A stretch of 64,000 nucleotides of DNA from Silvimonas soli. Lineage in GTDB: Bacteria > Pseudomonadota > Gammaproteobacteria > Burkholderiales > Chitinibacteraceae. The DNA lies in assembly GCF_030035605.1 (NCBI RefSeq), contig NZ_CP106736.1, positions 3,841,001-3,905,000 of the forward strand, given 5' to 3'. Made by a program: the position numbers and the translations under genes. A model generated the notes under the pieces. The model did not search any database and was not told the origin of the DNA. It was given only the letters and a program-made list of their open reading frames with translations. This document shows positions 42,622-52,154 of the stretch, piece after piece (position 1 is the first letter of the stretch; each line of letters opens with the position of its first letter).

Positions 42622-43269
42622 TCAGGCCAGGTGAATGCGCCACTGTTTGTCCACGATGTCTGCCAGTTGCGTCAGACGGCCATGGAAAAAATGCCCGACA
42701 CCTGGCACCACAATAATCGGCAATTGTTGCGGACGCGCCCAATCGAACACACCAGCTAATGCCACCACTTCGTCCTCCTCGCCGTGGATAACGATGGTGT
42801 CGGCGGGCACGTTGGGAAAAGCCTGACGAGTTACCGATGGGCCGATCAAAATCATGCCTTCAATTTCGTCATCACCCAGGCGCTGGCGAAACTGCGATTG
42901 CACATAGGTACCAAACGAGAACCCGCTCAGCAGCACTTTGGGCAGGTATGGATATTCGCTGCGGGCATGCGTCAGCACCGCCGCCATATCGTTGGGTTCT
43001 TCCACTCCGCGGGTATGTTCCCCTTCAGAGTTGCCCACGCCGCGCAAATTGGGGCAGTACGCCACGTATCCCAGTCGCGACAAGGTTTTGGCTACCGTCG
43101 TCACAATCTTGTTGGTGAACGTGCCGCCTTCCAGCGGGTTGGGATGCGCCACCAGCGCAATGCCTCGTGTTTCGGGCTGCGCGGATTCCAGGCGCAGACA
43201 TTCCAGGTTGCCCGCTGGGCCAGTGATGTTGATTTGTTCGAAGGTGGGTGCTTTGCGGGGGATGGTCAT
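42622..43269 (-). CDS. Alpha/beta hydrolase (COG2945 type)
   Basis: 215 residues. A-H-P-N-P-L-E-G-G-T-F-T-N-K-I-V near residue 41 is diagnostic for this group of small hydrolases; catalytic elements are G-F-S-F-G (about 115), D in H-G-E-E-D-E-V-V (about 170) and H in V-G-H-F-F-H-G (about 195). Substrate unknown. It precedes the CbiM-like gene, and behind its start lies the large repeat island. Confidence 0.88.
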   Translation of the reverse strand: MTIPRKAPTFEQINITGPAGNLECLRLESAQPETRGIALVAHPNPLEGGTFTNKIVTTVAKTLSRLGYVAYCPNLRGVGNSEGEHTRGVEEPNDMAAVLTHARSEYPYLPKVLLSGFSFGTYVQSQFRQRLGDDEIEGMILIGPSVTRQAFPNVPADTIVIHGEEDEVVALAGVFDWARPQQLPIIVVPGVGHFFHGRLTQLADIVDKQWRIHLA

Positions 43270-43385
43270 GGTGATGGTGGGTTGGGCGGGGAAGGGAGTA
43301 TTTTAGCGCAGGAGGGGATTATGTAGGGCGGGTGCACGCTGCCGTTGCGGATTGGGGTGAATATCAACCGCCAAAGCCAAAGCGT

Positions 43386-43646
43386 GAGTGCCTTCGGCAC
43401 GGTGTGAAAGGCGTTTGATACCCGGGGTGCCCGGGGGCACGTTTCTTTCTTTTGCGTCGCCAAAAGAAAGAAACCAAAGTCCCGCAGAGCGGGATAGCAA
43501 AAAGGCGACCCGGGCGCAAGCGCCGACGGGATCCGAAGTCAAAAGCAGAAACGAACCGTCTGTTTGCTTGGGGTCTTTACGCCCATCCTGCGTTCCCTCG
43601 GTCGGCCGGAGCCTAAGGTCTCCGGCTCTCGGTCGGCGTGGTAAGC
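43386..43646 (+). repeat. A-type dispersed repeat, copy 3
   Basis: GAGTGCC-TTC-GGCAC, GCGTTTGATACCCGG, hairpin TTTCTTTTG-CGTCG-CCAAAAGAAA, AAGGCGACCCGGGCGC, then ACGAACCGTCTGTTTGC and the CCGGAGCCTAAGGTCTCCGG hairpin shared with copy 2. Confidence 0.8.
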
Positions 43647-43683
43647 ATGGATGATTATTCTGGAAGAAACAGCAATATCAGTT

Positions 43684-43794
43684 CCCCTCTTTTTCAAAGA
43701 GGGGCTAGGGGAGATTGGTTTTTGGGTGGATCAGACAGCAATGGTGAATTCCATATTGCAGCCATCTCCCCCAGCCCCTCTTCCAGAAGAGGGG
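43684..43794. repeat. Long inverted repeat with CCCCTCTT ends
   Basis: Left arm 43684-43718 (CCCCTCTTTTTCAAAGAGGGG then CTAGGGGAGAT) faces right arm 43762-43794, which reads nearly the same on the opposite strand; the 43-bp centre is unique. Each arm also contains its own small hairpin. Confidence 0.7.
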
Positions 43795-43813
43795 AGCTAA
43801 AAGCAACAGCACT

Positions 43814-43954
<141 letters not shown>

Positions 43955-44048
43955 CGAAACCCTTGCAGACCAATCACCTTGTCATTCCAGAGGGAATGAC
44001 GAAATGGTGGAGGCAAAGGTGCATGAGGAGTTGAATCGCAATCGCTCG

Positions 44049-44076
44049 CCAACAGACGAAGTGCTCTTCCTCCCCT
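44049..44076 (+). repeat. C-type 28-bp repeat, copy 2
   Basis: Starts CCAACAGACGAAGTGCTCTT and ends with CCTCCCCT; two mismatches to 25557-25584. Confidence 0.6.
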
Positions 44077-44215
44077 GTCAGGCGCCAAGCGAAGCGAGAT
44101 TGACCCGGGGTTTCGGGTGACGCCTGTCCGACGCCCGCTTGCGGGCTAGTTCGTCGACCCGCCGGGGCAATCTTGCGAAAGCGCGGGTATCCAGCCGCAG
44201 GCTGGAAGCCGGTTC

Positions 44216-44340
44216 GGGGTCGCCTTCTTTTTGGTTATTTATCCCGGTTTACCGGGACACTTTCTTGGCGAAGCAAGAAAAAGTAACGTGTCCCCGGTCA
44301 CCACCGGGTATGTAAATAGCCGTGCCGACGGTACTCAAGC
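44216..44340 (-). repeat. A-type dispersed repeat, copy 4 (inverted)
   Basis: Read on the minus strand it has the same order: GAGTACC-GTC-GGCAC, ATACCCGG, the ACTTTTTCTTG-CTTCG-CCAAGAAAG hairpin and AAGGCGACCCCG. With copy 3 it brackets the microsatellite. Confidence 0.75.
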
Positions 44341-44404
44341 GTTTGGTGCTCGGCTAATAAAAAGCACCGGGGAGATTAACTCCAGAAATCCTCGCCCAAC
44401 AAAC

Positions 44405-45613
44405 CTAAACCAACCCCATATCCACCGCCCGGACCCCCGGAAAAACCGCATCCAGCTGTTTGCCTGACAATCCATACATATGTCCGAACATCCCACCCAA
44501 CATGCTCCGGTAATCATTCAACACCGGCCAGTCCCGATTCTGGAACAGCGTCGCAATCGACACCGCACTTTGCTGGCCAGCGATCTGGCCGCCACGAATG
44601 CCGCCACCCATTACCCAATACACACTGCCATGGCCGTGGTCGGTGCCTTTGTTGCCGTTTTCACGGAAAGTCCGACCAAACTCCGAGACCACAACCACGA
44701 CAGTTTTTGACCACGTATCGCCGGTTTCCTGCGCAAATGCCGCAAGACCTTTTCCCAGATTGTTGAGATTGGTTGCCAGTGCACCATTGGCGTTGCCTTG
44801 GTTGACGTGCGTATCCCAGCCGCCGACATCCACAAACCCCAGCCGATACTGTTCGCGCATCAGTTTCCCCATCCGGCGGGCCTGATTTTCAAAGGCGGTA
44901 CTGGACGCGGCGCCGCGGTTGGCGGCGGTCATTTCGTCTTGCAACATTTTGGCCACGTCCTGACGCAGGTTCAGGCCTTCGTGCACCTGTTGGGCGAGCG
45001 CAGTGTTGGAGTACATGGCAGCCAGCAGTTTTGATTGCCGCTCATCAAACGGGCTGTGATTGGCGTCTTGCAAAGCCACGTTGGGGATATTGATGCCGCC
45101 GCTGCAGCAGATCGGCAGCGTGCCAGTGAAAGAAATCGCCGGTATGCCCTGGATTTGCGCGGCCAGGCGATTGATAAACCCGCTCTGATAATCACGGTGC
45201 CCGCTCACCGGCTGGCCCAGTTCGATACTGTCTTGGGTTTCAAAGTGGCTGCGGGTCAGGTCGTCGGTACCGGCAAAGGGCATGAAGGCGATTTCGGAGC
45301 GTTGCCATAACGGGTAGAGCGAATCCTTCAGTGCTGGATGCAAACCCCAGTCAGTGGATAGCGGTAACGCCTGAGTTTTGGCAATCGAGATATTCGGGCG
45401 CACGCTGTAGTAATCGTCGCTGCTGATCGGCACCAGCAGGCTGGATGCGTCGTAACCACCGCGCAAAAACACCAGCAAAAACCGGGTGTCGGTGTTGCTG
45501 GCAGCGGCGAACAGCTTGCCGGACCAGCTTAATGTGGTCGCGCCAGCTGCCAAGGCCATCAGTTGCAATACGCGGCGGCGTTCGGGGGAGAAATCGGCGA
45601 TGGCGTCAGTCAT
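44405..45613 (-). CDS. DUF1501 family secreted protein
   Basis: 402 residues. An N-terminal E-R-R-R-V-L-Q-L-M-A-L-A-A-G-A segment looks like a Tat-type signal (twin Arg then hydrophobic stretch). Family blocks: F-L-R-G-G-Y-D near residue 50, F-V-D-V-G-G-W-D-T-H near 258, V-V-V-S-E-F-G-R-T near 310 and D-H-G-H-G-S near 327, the metal-ligand pattern of the alkaline-phosphatase/sulfatase-like fold. Substrate unknown. It overlaps the upstream DUF1800 gene by 8 bp; the two families are widely found as a pair. Confidence 0.9.
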   Translation of the reverse strand: MTDAIADFSPERRRVLQLMALAAGATTLSWSGKLFAAASNTDTRFLLVFLRGGYDASSLLVPISSDDYYSVRPNISIAKTQALPLSTDWGLHPALKDSLYPLWQRSEIAFMPFAGTDDLTRSHFETQDSIELGQPVSGHRDYQSGFINRLAAQIQGIPAISFTGTLPICCSGGINIPNVALQDANHSPFDERQSKLLAAMYSNTALAQQVHEGLNLRQDVAKMLQDEMTAANRGAASSTAFENQARRMGKLMREQYRLGFVDVGGWDTHVNQGNANGALATNLNNLGKGLAAFAQETGDTWSKTVVVVVSEFGRTFRENGNKGTDHGHGSVYWVMGGGIRGGQIAGQQSAVSIATLFQNRDWPVLNDYRSMLGGMFGHMYGLSGKQLDAVFPGVRAVDMGLV

Positions 45614-47132
45614 ACATGAACTCCGGCGATGACAGCAGCAACATGTTCCATTCTTGCTGGGAGGCGGCTTGCGTCAGCGCGTTGCGGGTGGTGTCGGAGA
45701 CGTACGGATCAAACAGCTGGTAATAAAGGCGGTTGTTCAGCATCGGAAAGCCGGTGCCCTTGCTGCCATCGGGTTGGTCGAACAAACCGGCGTTACCGGA
45801 GCCGATGGCCCGGGCAATTTCAAAGCGTTTTACCATCTGGCCCGAGCTGGACCATGCCTCGGCGGTGAGCGGATAGCCGTCTGGCGTGAGGCGGCCATAT
45901 AGCGGCTCGCCCAGATTGTTGAGCCAGTTCACTTCCGGTTTCAGATTGATGATCTGGCGGCCGTCATAAGCCAGCCGCAATGCCGATACCGTATACGCCA
46001 TCGGGTCTTTGAACTGCTTGCCCAGTGACGCTGTGAATTCGCGGCTTTGCAGCAGTGTTTTGAGGACGGCGGCAATGTCGCCATCCGTGTGTTGCCAGGT
46101 TTTGGCCATTTGCTCGACCACGTGTTCGGGCGGCGTTTGCGCCATGAAATAGGTGGCGATCTTGCGGCTGACAAAACGGGCGGTGGCGGGTTGGTTGGCC
46201 AGAATGTCGGCAACTTGTACGATCTCGGCAAAGCCTTTGCCGTCGATGGTCTGCCCCAGAAACTGCTTGCTGCCAAAGTCGTGCCGCTGTGGGTTGAATT
46301 CAAACACGCCGTTGCGCACCAGATAAGCCGCCAACTCCGGTTTGACCTTGGGCGGTTGCGGATTGAAGTTGACGCCCAGGCCGGTAAACACGCGGGCCAG
46401 TTCCTGCACATCTTGCTGGGTATAACCGCTGTTCACGCCCATGGTGTGCAGTTCCATGATCTCGCGGGCGTAGTTCTCGTTGATTTTGCCGACGGCGTTT
46501 TGCGCGTTATCCAGATACACCAGCATGGCGGCGTTGGTCATGGTGGCCAGTAACAAATCGCGAAAATGCCCCAATACATGCGGGCGAATGGCCGTTTCTT
46601 CGTAATCCGGGATCAGATTACGCAGGTTGTTCTTACCCGCGTAAACACTGAAATGGTTGAGCCAGAACCAGTTCATGCGCTCTTGTAATTGGTCGGGCGA
46701 ATACAGATCACGCAACAAATGACGCTGCATGGTTTCTTGCAGCAGATCGTTGCCCAAGTCATTGCGGGCTTTTTGCAGCGCCTGTTTTTGCTCGTCTTTG
46801 GTAGCGGTTTTGAGTTGGTCGTTGATATAACGCCAGTTGTTTTCCAGCGTCAGTGGCGTTTGCTGGTCGACCCACAATCCAGCAATTTGCTGTTTGACGG
46901 GCGCAGGCAGGTCACGGTCACCATGCGGATGCAGTTGATCATCCAGAAAATTCGCGCGGCCCAATTTGCGATACCGCGCCACGGTGGCGCTGTCGGCGCC
47001 CCAAGTTACGCGTTGCAGCCAGTTCAGATCGGCTTGCGGCAAGTCTGACGACGAATCGGCCAGCGTGCCCGAGCTGTAGAGCAGGCTGCCCAGCGCCAAC
47101 GCGCCAGCAAGAAAAGGGCCGGTTCGGAACAT
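45606..47132 (-). CDS. DUF1800 family secreted protein
   Basis: 508 residues from ATG 47132. Signal peptide F-R-T-G-P-F-L-A-G-A-L-A-L-G with cleavage near T-L-A (about residue 25). Family blocks: L-Q-R-V-T-W-G-A-D near 38, M-N-W-F-W-L-N-H-F-S-V (about 150), N-E-N-Y-A-R-E-I-M-E-L-H-T-M-G-V near 220, and A-R-V-F-T-G-L-G near 250. The N-Y-A-R-E-x-M-E-L-H signature is complete. Periplasmic or surface role unknown. Transcribed before and coupled to DUF1501. Confidence 0.9.
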   Translation of the reverse strand: MFRTGPFLAGALALGSLLYSSGTLADSSSDLPQADLNWLQRVTWGADSATVARYRKLGRANFLDDQLHPHGDRDLPAPVKQQIAGLWVDQQTPLTLENNWRYINDQLKTATKDEQKQALQKARNDLGNDLLQETMQRHLLRDLYSPDQLQERMNWFWLNHFSVYAGKNNLRNLIPDYEETAIRPHVLGHFRDLLLATMTNAAMLVYLDNAQNAVGKINENYAREIMELHTMGVNSGYTQQDVQELARVFTGLGVNFNPQPPKVKPELAAYLVRNGVFEFNPQRHDFGSKQFLGQTIDGKGFAEIVQVADILANQPATARFVSRKIATYFMAQTPPEHVVEQMAKTWQHTDGDIAAVLKTLLQSREFTASLGKQFKDPMAYTVSALRLAYDGRQIINLKPEVNWLNNLGEPLYGRLTPDGYPLTAEAWSSSGQMVKRFEIARAIGSGNAGLFDQPDGSKGTGFPMLNNRLYYQLFDPYVSDTTRNALTQAASQQEWNMLLLSSPEFMYD

Positions 47133-47678
47133 GCGTTCGTATCCTTGATCTGCGAGATCGCAATAAACATTCAACGGTTGGCTGGCCCCGACGATGACCG
47201 CCGCATGTAACGGACAGTAAGCAAGCTCACACATAGCCTTGCGGCCAGTCCACCGGGCGAAAGCACGCGCTCTGCGCTTATCGCAATGGCCTGTCCGTTA
47301 GCTGCTCTACAATGCGAAAGCCAGCCTTTACACATTTTTTACCTTCGACTAACCCTGGCTTAAGTCGATTTGCGGCAGACTTCGGGCCGTGGCTGTGATC
47401 TATACACTTGTAAGCAGCGAGTCCTGTAACAGGTTGGCGTTCGCCATCGGTATTAGTGCCGGATGTCGCGCCGTAAACTGGCTCCGCTGCCTTGCGTTGA
47501 TCAATTCGCACCGTTGTTCCATACGTTTTAGAGCCGCTCGCCCCATCGTCCCGGCTGTTGCCGGGGTTGCAAGCAGAGTAACAAGCGCCCGCTTTACCGG
47601 CACAAGAAGTCCGGACGGCAGCGCGAGTGGTTATTAAAGCCCGTTGAAGGGCCGCACCGGATAACACTGGATTACCTC
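47133..47678. other. Gap between divergent DUF1800 and RND operons
   Basis: 546 bp without a gene I can support. A 129-codon minus-strand frame (47278-47667) has low-complexity, Cys-rich translation and no family character. Promoters of both operons are expected here. Confidence 0.5.
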
Positions 47679-48992
47679 ATGTCTGCTGACCAGCACCAAA
47701 ACCCGCCTGTAGTTTCCGCTTCCAGTTTTCAGCCCCAGTCCCGTCGCCGCGTGTGGCCGTGGCTACTCGCCGCCGTGGTGGTGGTGGCCGGTGCCGGGTA
47801 CTTCATCCATAACGCCAAGCCAGGCGCTGCGGCCCAGGCTGGCGGTGGTCGTCGCGGGGGTGCGGCTGGAGCGGGCGGGGCGCCGATGCCGGTGCAGGCG
47901 CGCAAAGTACATGCGGGTGATCTGAACGTTTATCTCACTGGCTTGGGTACTGTGACGCCAGCCAATAGCGTGATCGTGCACACGCGGGTCGATGGCTTGC
48001 TGCAAAAAGTGTTGTTCACGGAAGGCCAGGTAGTGAAAGAAGGTCAGGTGCTGGCGCAGATTGATCCAGCGCCGTTTGCCGTTACCGTCGCGCAAGCACA
48101 AGGCCAGTTGCTGCGCGATCAAGCGCAATTGCTGGGTGCCCAACAAGATCTGGCGCGTTATCAGACGCTGCTGACGCAAGAATCTATCTCTAAGCAACAG
48201 GTTGATCAGCAACAGGCGCTGGTCAAGCAATACGAAGGCACGGTCAAGGCCGACCAGGCGGCGGTGGATAGCGCCAAGTTGCAGTTGTCGTACACCAAAG
48301 TGACCGCGCCTGCGTCCGGCCGTATCGGTTTGCGCCAGGTCGATCCGGGCAATATGGTGCATGCGGCGGATACCAATGGCTTGGTGGTGATTAACCAGGT
48401 CACGCCGATTTCCGTCATGTTTACCATTCCGGAAACCAACCTGCCGGCGGTGTTGCAGCAGGTCAACAATGGCCAGACGCTGGCGGTAGATGCCTTTGAT
48501 CGTGGCCAGACCATCAAGCTGGCGAGCGGTAAATTGCTGTCACTGGATAACCAGATCGACACCACTACCGGCACGGTGAAACTGAAAGCCGTGTTCCCGA
48601 ATACCGATGGTTCGCTGTTCCCCAACCAGTTTGTGAACGCCCGTTTGCTGGTGCAAACGCGCCATGACGCCACCATTTTGCCAAGTGCCGCCGTGCAGCG
48701 CGGTACCGCAGGCACCTTCGTATTTGTGGTGGGCGATGATCAAACCGTCTCGGCCCGCCCCATCACACTTGGCCCGGTGGATGGAGACAACGTGGGTGTG
48801 GAGTCCGGCCTCAAGCCCGGCGAAACGGTGGTGATCGACGGCGGCGACAAGCTCAAGGAAGGCTCGCCGGTTGAGGTGATCTCGCCCAATGCCAGCGGCG
48901 TGGCAGGGCAAAAGCCGCATGCGCATCGCGGTAGTGGTCCGCATGGCATGCGAGCCAGTGGCGCGTGGAAACACAAGCAGAGCCAGGAATAA
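47679..48992 (+). CDS. mdtA: RND efflux periplasmic adaptor, MdtA type
   Basis: 437 residues. N-terminal signal-anchor (about 24-42), a Gly/Ala-rich linker, then L-G-T-V-T-P-A-N-S-V-I-V-H-T-R-V-D-G near residue 95 (lipoyl half-motif), a coiled-coil hairpin (about 130-190, Q-D-L-A-R-Y-Q-T-L-L), the second lipoyl half V-T-A-P-A-S-G-R-I-G-L-R near 208, a beta-barrel and a C-terminal tail rich in His/Gly. Links the two inner-membrane pumps encoded next with the outer-membrane factor. The 42-bp gap to the next gene fits one operon. Confidence 0.93.
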   Translation: MSADQHQNPPVVSASSFQPQSRRRVWPWLLAAVVVVAGAGYFIHNAKPGAAAQAGGGRRGGAAGAGGAPMPVQARKVHAGDLNVYLTGLGTVTPANSVIVHTRVDGLLQKVLFTEGQVVKEGQVLAQIDPAPFAVTVAQAQGQLLRDQAQLLGAQQDLARYQTLLTQESISKQQVDQQQALVKQYEGTVKADQAAVDSAKLQLSYTKVTAPASGRIGLRQVDPGNMVHAADTNGLVVINQVTPISVMFTIPETNLPAVLQQVNNGQTLAVDAFDRGQTIKLASGKLLSLDNQIDTTTGTVKLKAVFPNTDGSLFPNQFVNARLLVQTRHDATILPSAAVQRGTAGTFVFVVGDDQTVSARPITLGPVDGDNVGVESGLKPGETVVIDGGDKLKEGSPVEVISPNASGVAGQKPHAHRGSGPHGMRASGAWKHKQSQE

Positions 48993-49034
48993 GGCGATGA
49001 GTCGGTCTGATCGTCCCCTGTTCCGGAGCCATAA

Positions 49035-52000
49035 ATGAATCCCTCACGCCTGTTTATTCTGCGGCCAGTAGCAACGTCGTTGCTGATGGTCGCCATCTTG
49101 CTGGCCGGTCTGGTGGCCATGCGCTTTTTGCCGATTTCTGCGTTGCCGGAAGTCGACTACCCGACCATTCAGGTGGTCACGCTGTACCCTGGCGCCAGCC
49201 CGGACGTCACGACGTCATCCATTACCGCGCCGCTCGAACGCCAGTTCGGGCAGATGCCTGGGCTGAACCAGATGTCGTCGGTGAACTCCGGCGGTGCCTC
49301 GGTAATTACTTTGCAGTTCAATCTGGCTATCGGGCTGGACGTAGCCGAACAGGAAGTACAAGCCGCCATCAACGCCGCCAGCAATTTGTTGCCAACCGAT
49401 CTGCCGATGCCGCCGATTTACAGCAAGGTGAATCCGGCCGATACGCCAATCATGACGCTGGCAGTGACCTCCGGCACCATGACGCTGCCCAAGGTCGAAG
49501 ACCTGGTGGATACGCGACTGGCGCAAAAGATTTCGCAATTGCCGGGCGTAGGTCTGGTGAGTTTGTCCGGCGGGCAACGTCCGGCGGTGCGGATTCAGGC
49601 GAATCCGCAGCAATTGGCATCGTACGGGCTGAATATCGAGGACGTGCGCACTGCCATTGGCAACGCCAATACCAATCAGGCCAAGGGCAGTTTTGATGGC
49701 CCGATGCGTGCCTCAACCATTGATGCCAACGACCAGCTCAAGTCGGCGGCCGAGTACAACAGCCTGGTGCTGGCATACAAAAATGGCGCAGCGATTCGCT
49801 TGTCGGATGTCGCAACCATTGTCGATGGCTCCGAGAACACCCGCCTGGCGGCCTGGGCCAACGAAAAACCGGCCATTCTGGTGAATATCCAGCGCCAGCC
49901 TGGGGCCAACGTCATTCAGGTGGTCGATAGCATCAAGCAACTGCTGCCATCGTTGCAGGCTACGTTGCCTGGCGCGGTGCAGGTGCAAGTGCTGACTGAC
50001 CGTACCACGACCATCCGCGCATCCGTGCTGGACACCATGTTTGAACTGCTGCTGGCGATTGCGCTGGTGGTGCTGGTCATCTACGTGTTCTTGCGCAACG
50101 TGCCTGCCACCATTATCCCGAGTGTGGCAGTGCCGCTGTCTTTGGTGGGCACATTTGGCGTGATGTATATGTGCGGGTTCTCGATCAACAACCTGACGCT
50201 GATGGCGCTGACTATCGCCACCGGTTTTGTGGTCGATGACGCCATCGTGATGATCGAAAATATCTCGCGTTATATCGAAGAGGGCGAAGAGCCGATGAAG
50301 GCCGCGCTCAAGGGCGCCGAGCAAATTGGCTTCACCATTATCTCGCTGACTTTTTCGCTGATCGCCGTGTTGATTCCGCTGCTGTTTATGGGCGATGTAG
50401 TGGGGCGCTTGTTCCGCGAATTCGCCATTACCCTGGCGGTATCGATCCTTATTTCTGCAGTCGTCTCACTCACGCTCACGCCGATGATGTGCGCGCGTTT
50501 GCTCAAGCACACGCCGGAAGAAAAACAAAGCCGCTTCTATCACAGCATGGGTGCGTTCTTTGATAATGTCATTGCCCGCTACGGCAAGATGCTGACGTGG
50601 GTGCTGGACCATCAGCGTATGACGCTGACCGTTGCAGTGGGCACGATTGCGCTGACTGCGTTGCTGTTTGTGTTCGTGCCCAAGGGTTTCTTCCCGGTGC
50701 AGGATACCGGCGTGATTCAGGGTATCTCGGACGCTTCGCAATCGGTGTCGTTTACCGCGATGGCGCAGCGGCAGCAGGCGCTGGCTGATGTCATCCTGAA
50801 AGACCCGGATGTGGATTCGCTGTCGTCGTTTATCGGGGTAGATGGCGTTAACGCCACGCTCAACAGTGGCCGTTTCTTGATCAACCTGAAGCCGCACGAT
50901 CAGCGCAGTTCGTCTGCTACCGATGTGATTCGCCGCTTGCAGCCGGAAGTAGCCAAGGTCGAGGGTATCTCGCTGTTCATGCAGCCGGTGCAGGATCTGA
51001 CCATTGAAGATCGCGTAGCGCGTACGCAGTATCAGTTCACGCTGCAAACTGCGGACATCAACCAGCTGAGCGAATGGACGCCCAAGCTGGTAGCCAAACT
51101 GGCCACGCTGCCGCAACTGGCGGACGTGACCAGCGATTTGCAAGACAAAGGTTTGCAGGCGTACGTGGATATTGATCGCGACGCGGCAGGGCGCCTGGGC
51201 ATTACCCCAGCGGCGATTGATAACGCGCTCTACAGTGCCTACGGCCAGCGCATGATTTCCACTATCTACACCCAGGCCAACCAGTACCGCGTGATTCTGG
51301 AAGCCTCGCCTGAACAGGCTGTCGGTCCGCAATCGCTGGAGAATCTACACGTGGCTGGCACCAACGGCGTGCAAGTACCGTTGTCGGCGGTGGCCAAGGT
51401 GGTGGAGAAAAACACCCCTCTGGTGATCAACCATCTGTCGCAGTTCCCGTCGTCTACCGTGTCGTTTAACCTGGCGCCGGGCGCGTCGCTGGGTGAAGCG
51501 GTGAAACTGATCGACCAGGCGGAGCAAGAAATCGGCATGCCAGCGGCGGTGGAAACCAGCTTTCAGGGCGCTGCGCTGGCTTTCCGGGCGGCACTGTCCA
51601 ACGAGCTGTGGCTGATTCTGGCGGCGATTGTCACGATGTATATCGTGCTGGGCGTGTTGTACGAGAGCTATATCCACCCGATCACCATTCTGTCGACCTT
51701 GCCGTCGGCTGGTATCGGCGCACTGCTGGCGCTGTTGCTGGCGCGCACTGATCTGAGCGTGATTGCCATCATCGGTATCGTGCTGTTGATTGGTATCGTC
51801 AAGAAAAACGCCATCATGATGATCGACTTTGCCTTGCAGGCAGAGCGTGACGAAGGCAAGCCGCCGCGTGAAGCCATCTACCAGGCATGTTTGCTGCGCT
51901 TCCGGCCGATTCTGATGACGACCATGGCGGCATTGCTGGGCGCTTTGCCGCTGATGCTGGGCACGGGCGTGGGTTCCGAATTGCGCCATCCGTTGGGCGT

Positions 52001-52154
52001 AACCATGGTTGGTGGTTTACTGGTCAGCCAGTTGCTCACGCTGTTTACCACGCCGGTGATTTACCTGTGGTTTGACCGCGTCAGCCTGCGTTTCCGTAAC
52101 TGGAAGGCGCAACGCGATGGCGGCACCACCGCCGCGTCAACGGACGTGCGCTGA
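49035..52154 (+). CDS. mdtB: RND efflux pump, MdtB type
   Basis: 1039 residues, HAE1 family with 12 membrane segments and two large periplasmic loops. N-terminal F-I-L-R-P-V-A-T-S-L-L and the proton-relay pair Asp401-Asp402 in G-F-V-V-D-D-A-I-V are intact; G-I-V-K-K-N-A-I-M-M-I-D-F-A near 920 is the TM10-11 block. With MdtC it forms a heterotrimeric multidrug:proton antiporter. Its stop codon shares one base with the next start (TGATG). Confidence 0.95.
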   Translation: MNPSRLFILRPVATSLLMVAILLAGLVAMRFLPISALPEVDYPTIQVVTLYPGASPDVTTSSITAPLERQFGQMPGLNQMSSVNSGGASVITLQFNLAIGLDVAEQEVQAAINAASNLLPTDLPMPPIYSKVNPADTPIMTLAVTSGTMTLPKVEDLVDTRLAQKISQLPGVGLVSLSGGQRPAVRIQANPQQLASYGLNIEDVRTAIGNANTNQAKGSFDGPMRASTIDANDQLKSAAEYNSLVLAYKNGAAIRLSDVATIVDGSENTRLAAWANEKPAILVNIQRQPGANVIQVVDSIKQLLPSLQATLPGAVQVQVLTDRTTTIRASVLDTMFELLLAIALVVLVIYVFLRNVPATIIPSVAVPLSLVGTFGVMYMCGFSINNLTLMALTIATGFVVDDAIVMIENISRYIEEGEEPMKAALKGAEQIGFTIISLTFSLIAVLIPLLFMGDVVGRLFREFAITLAVSILISAVVSLTLTPMMCARLLKHTPEEKQSRFYHSMGAFFDNVIARYGKMLTWVLDHQRMTLTVAVGTIALTALLFVFVPKGFFPVQDTGVIQGISDASQSVSFTAMAQRQQALADVILKDPDVDSLSSFIGVDGVNATLNSGRFLINLKPHDQRSSSATDVIRRLQPEVAKVEGISLFMQPVQDLTIEDRVARTQYQFTLQTADINQLSEWTPKLVAKLATLPQLADVTSDLQDKGLQAYVDIDRDAAGRLGITPAAIDNALYSAYGQRMISTIYTQANQYRVILEASPEQAVGPQSLENLHVAGTNGVQVPLSAVAKVVEKNTPLVINHLSQFPSSTVSFNLAPGASLGEAVKLIDQAEQEIGMPAAVETSFQGAALAFRAALSNELWLILAAIVTMYIVLGVLYESYIHPITILSTLPSAGIGALLALLLARTDLSVIAIIGIVLLIGIVKKNAIMMIDFALQAERDEGKPPREAIYQACLLRFRPILMTTMAALLGALPLMLGTGVGSELRHPLGVTMVGGLLVSQLLTLFTTPVIYLWFDRVSLRFRNWKAQRDGGTTAASTDVR

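Noticed and set aside
47278..47667. 129-codon minus-strand frame in the gap before mdtA
   Set aside because: Low-complexity translation with scattered Cys and no domain; overlaps the expected promoter of the RND operon.
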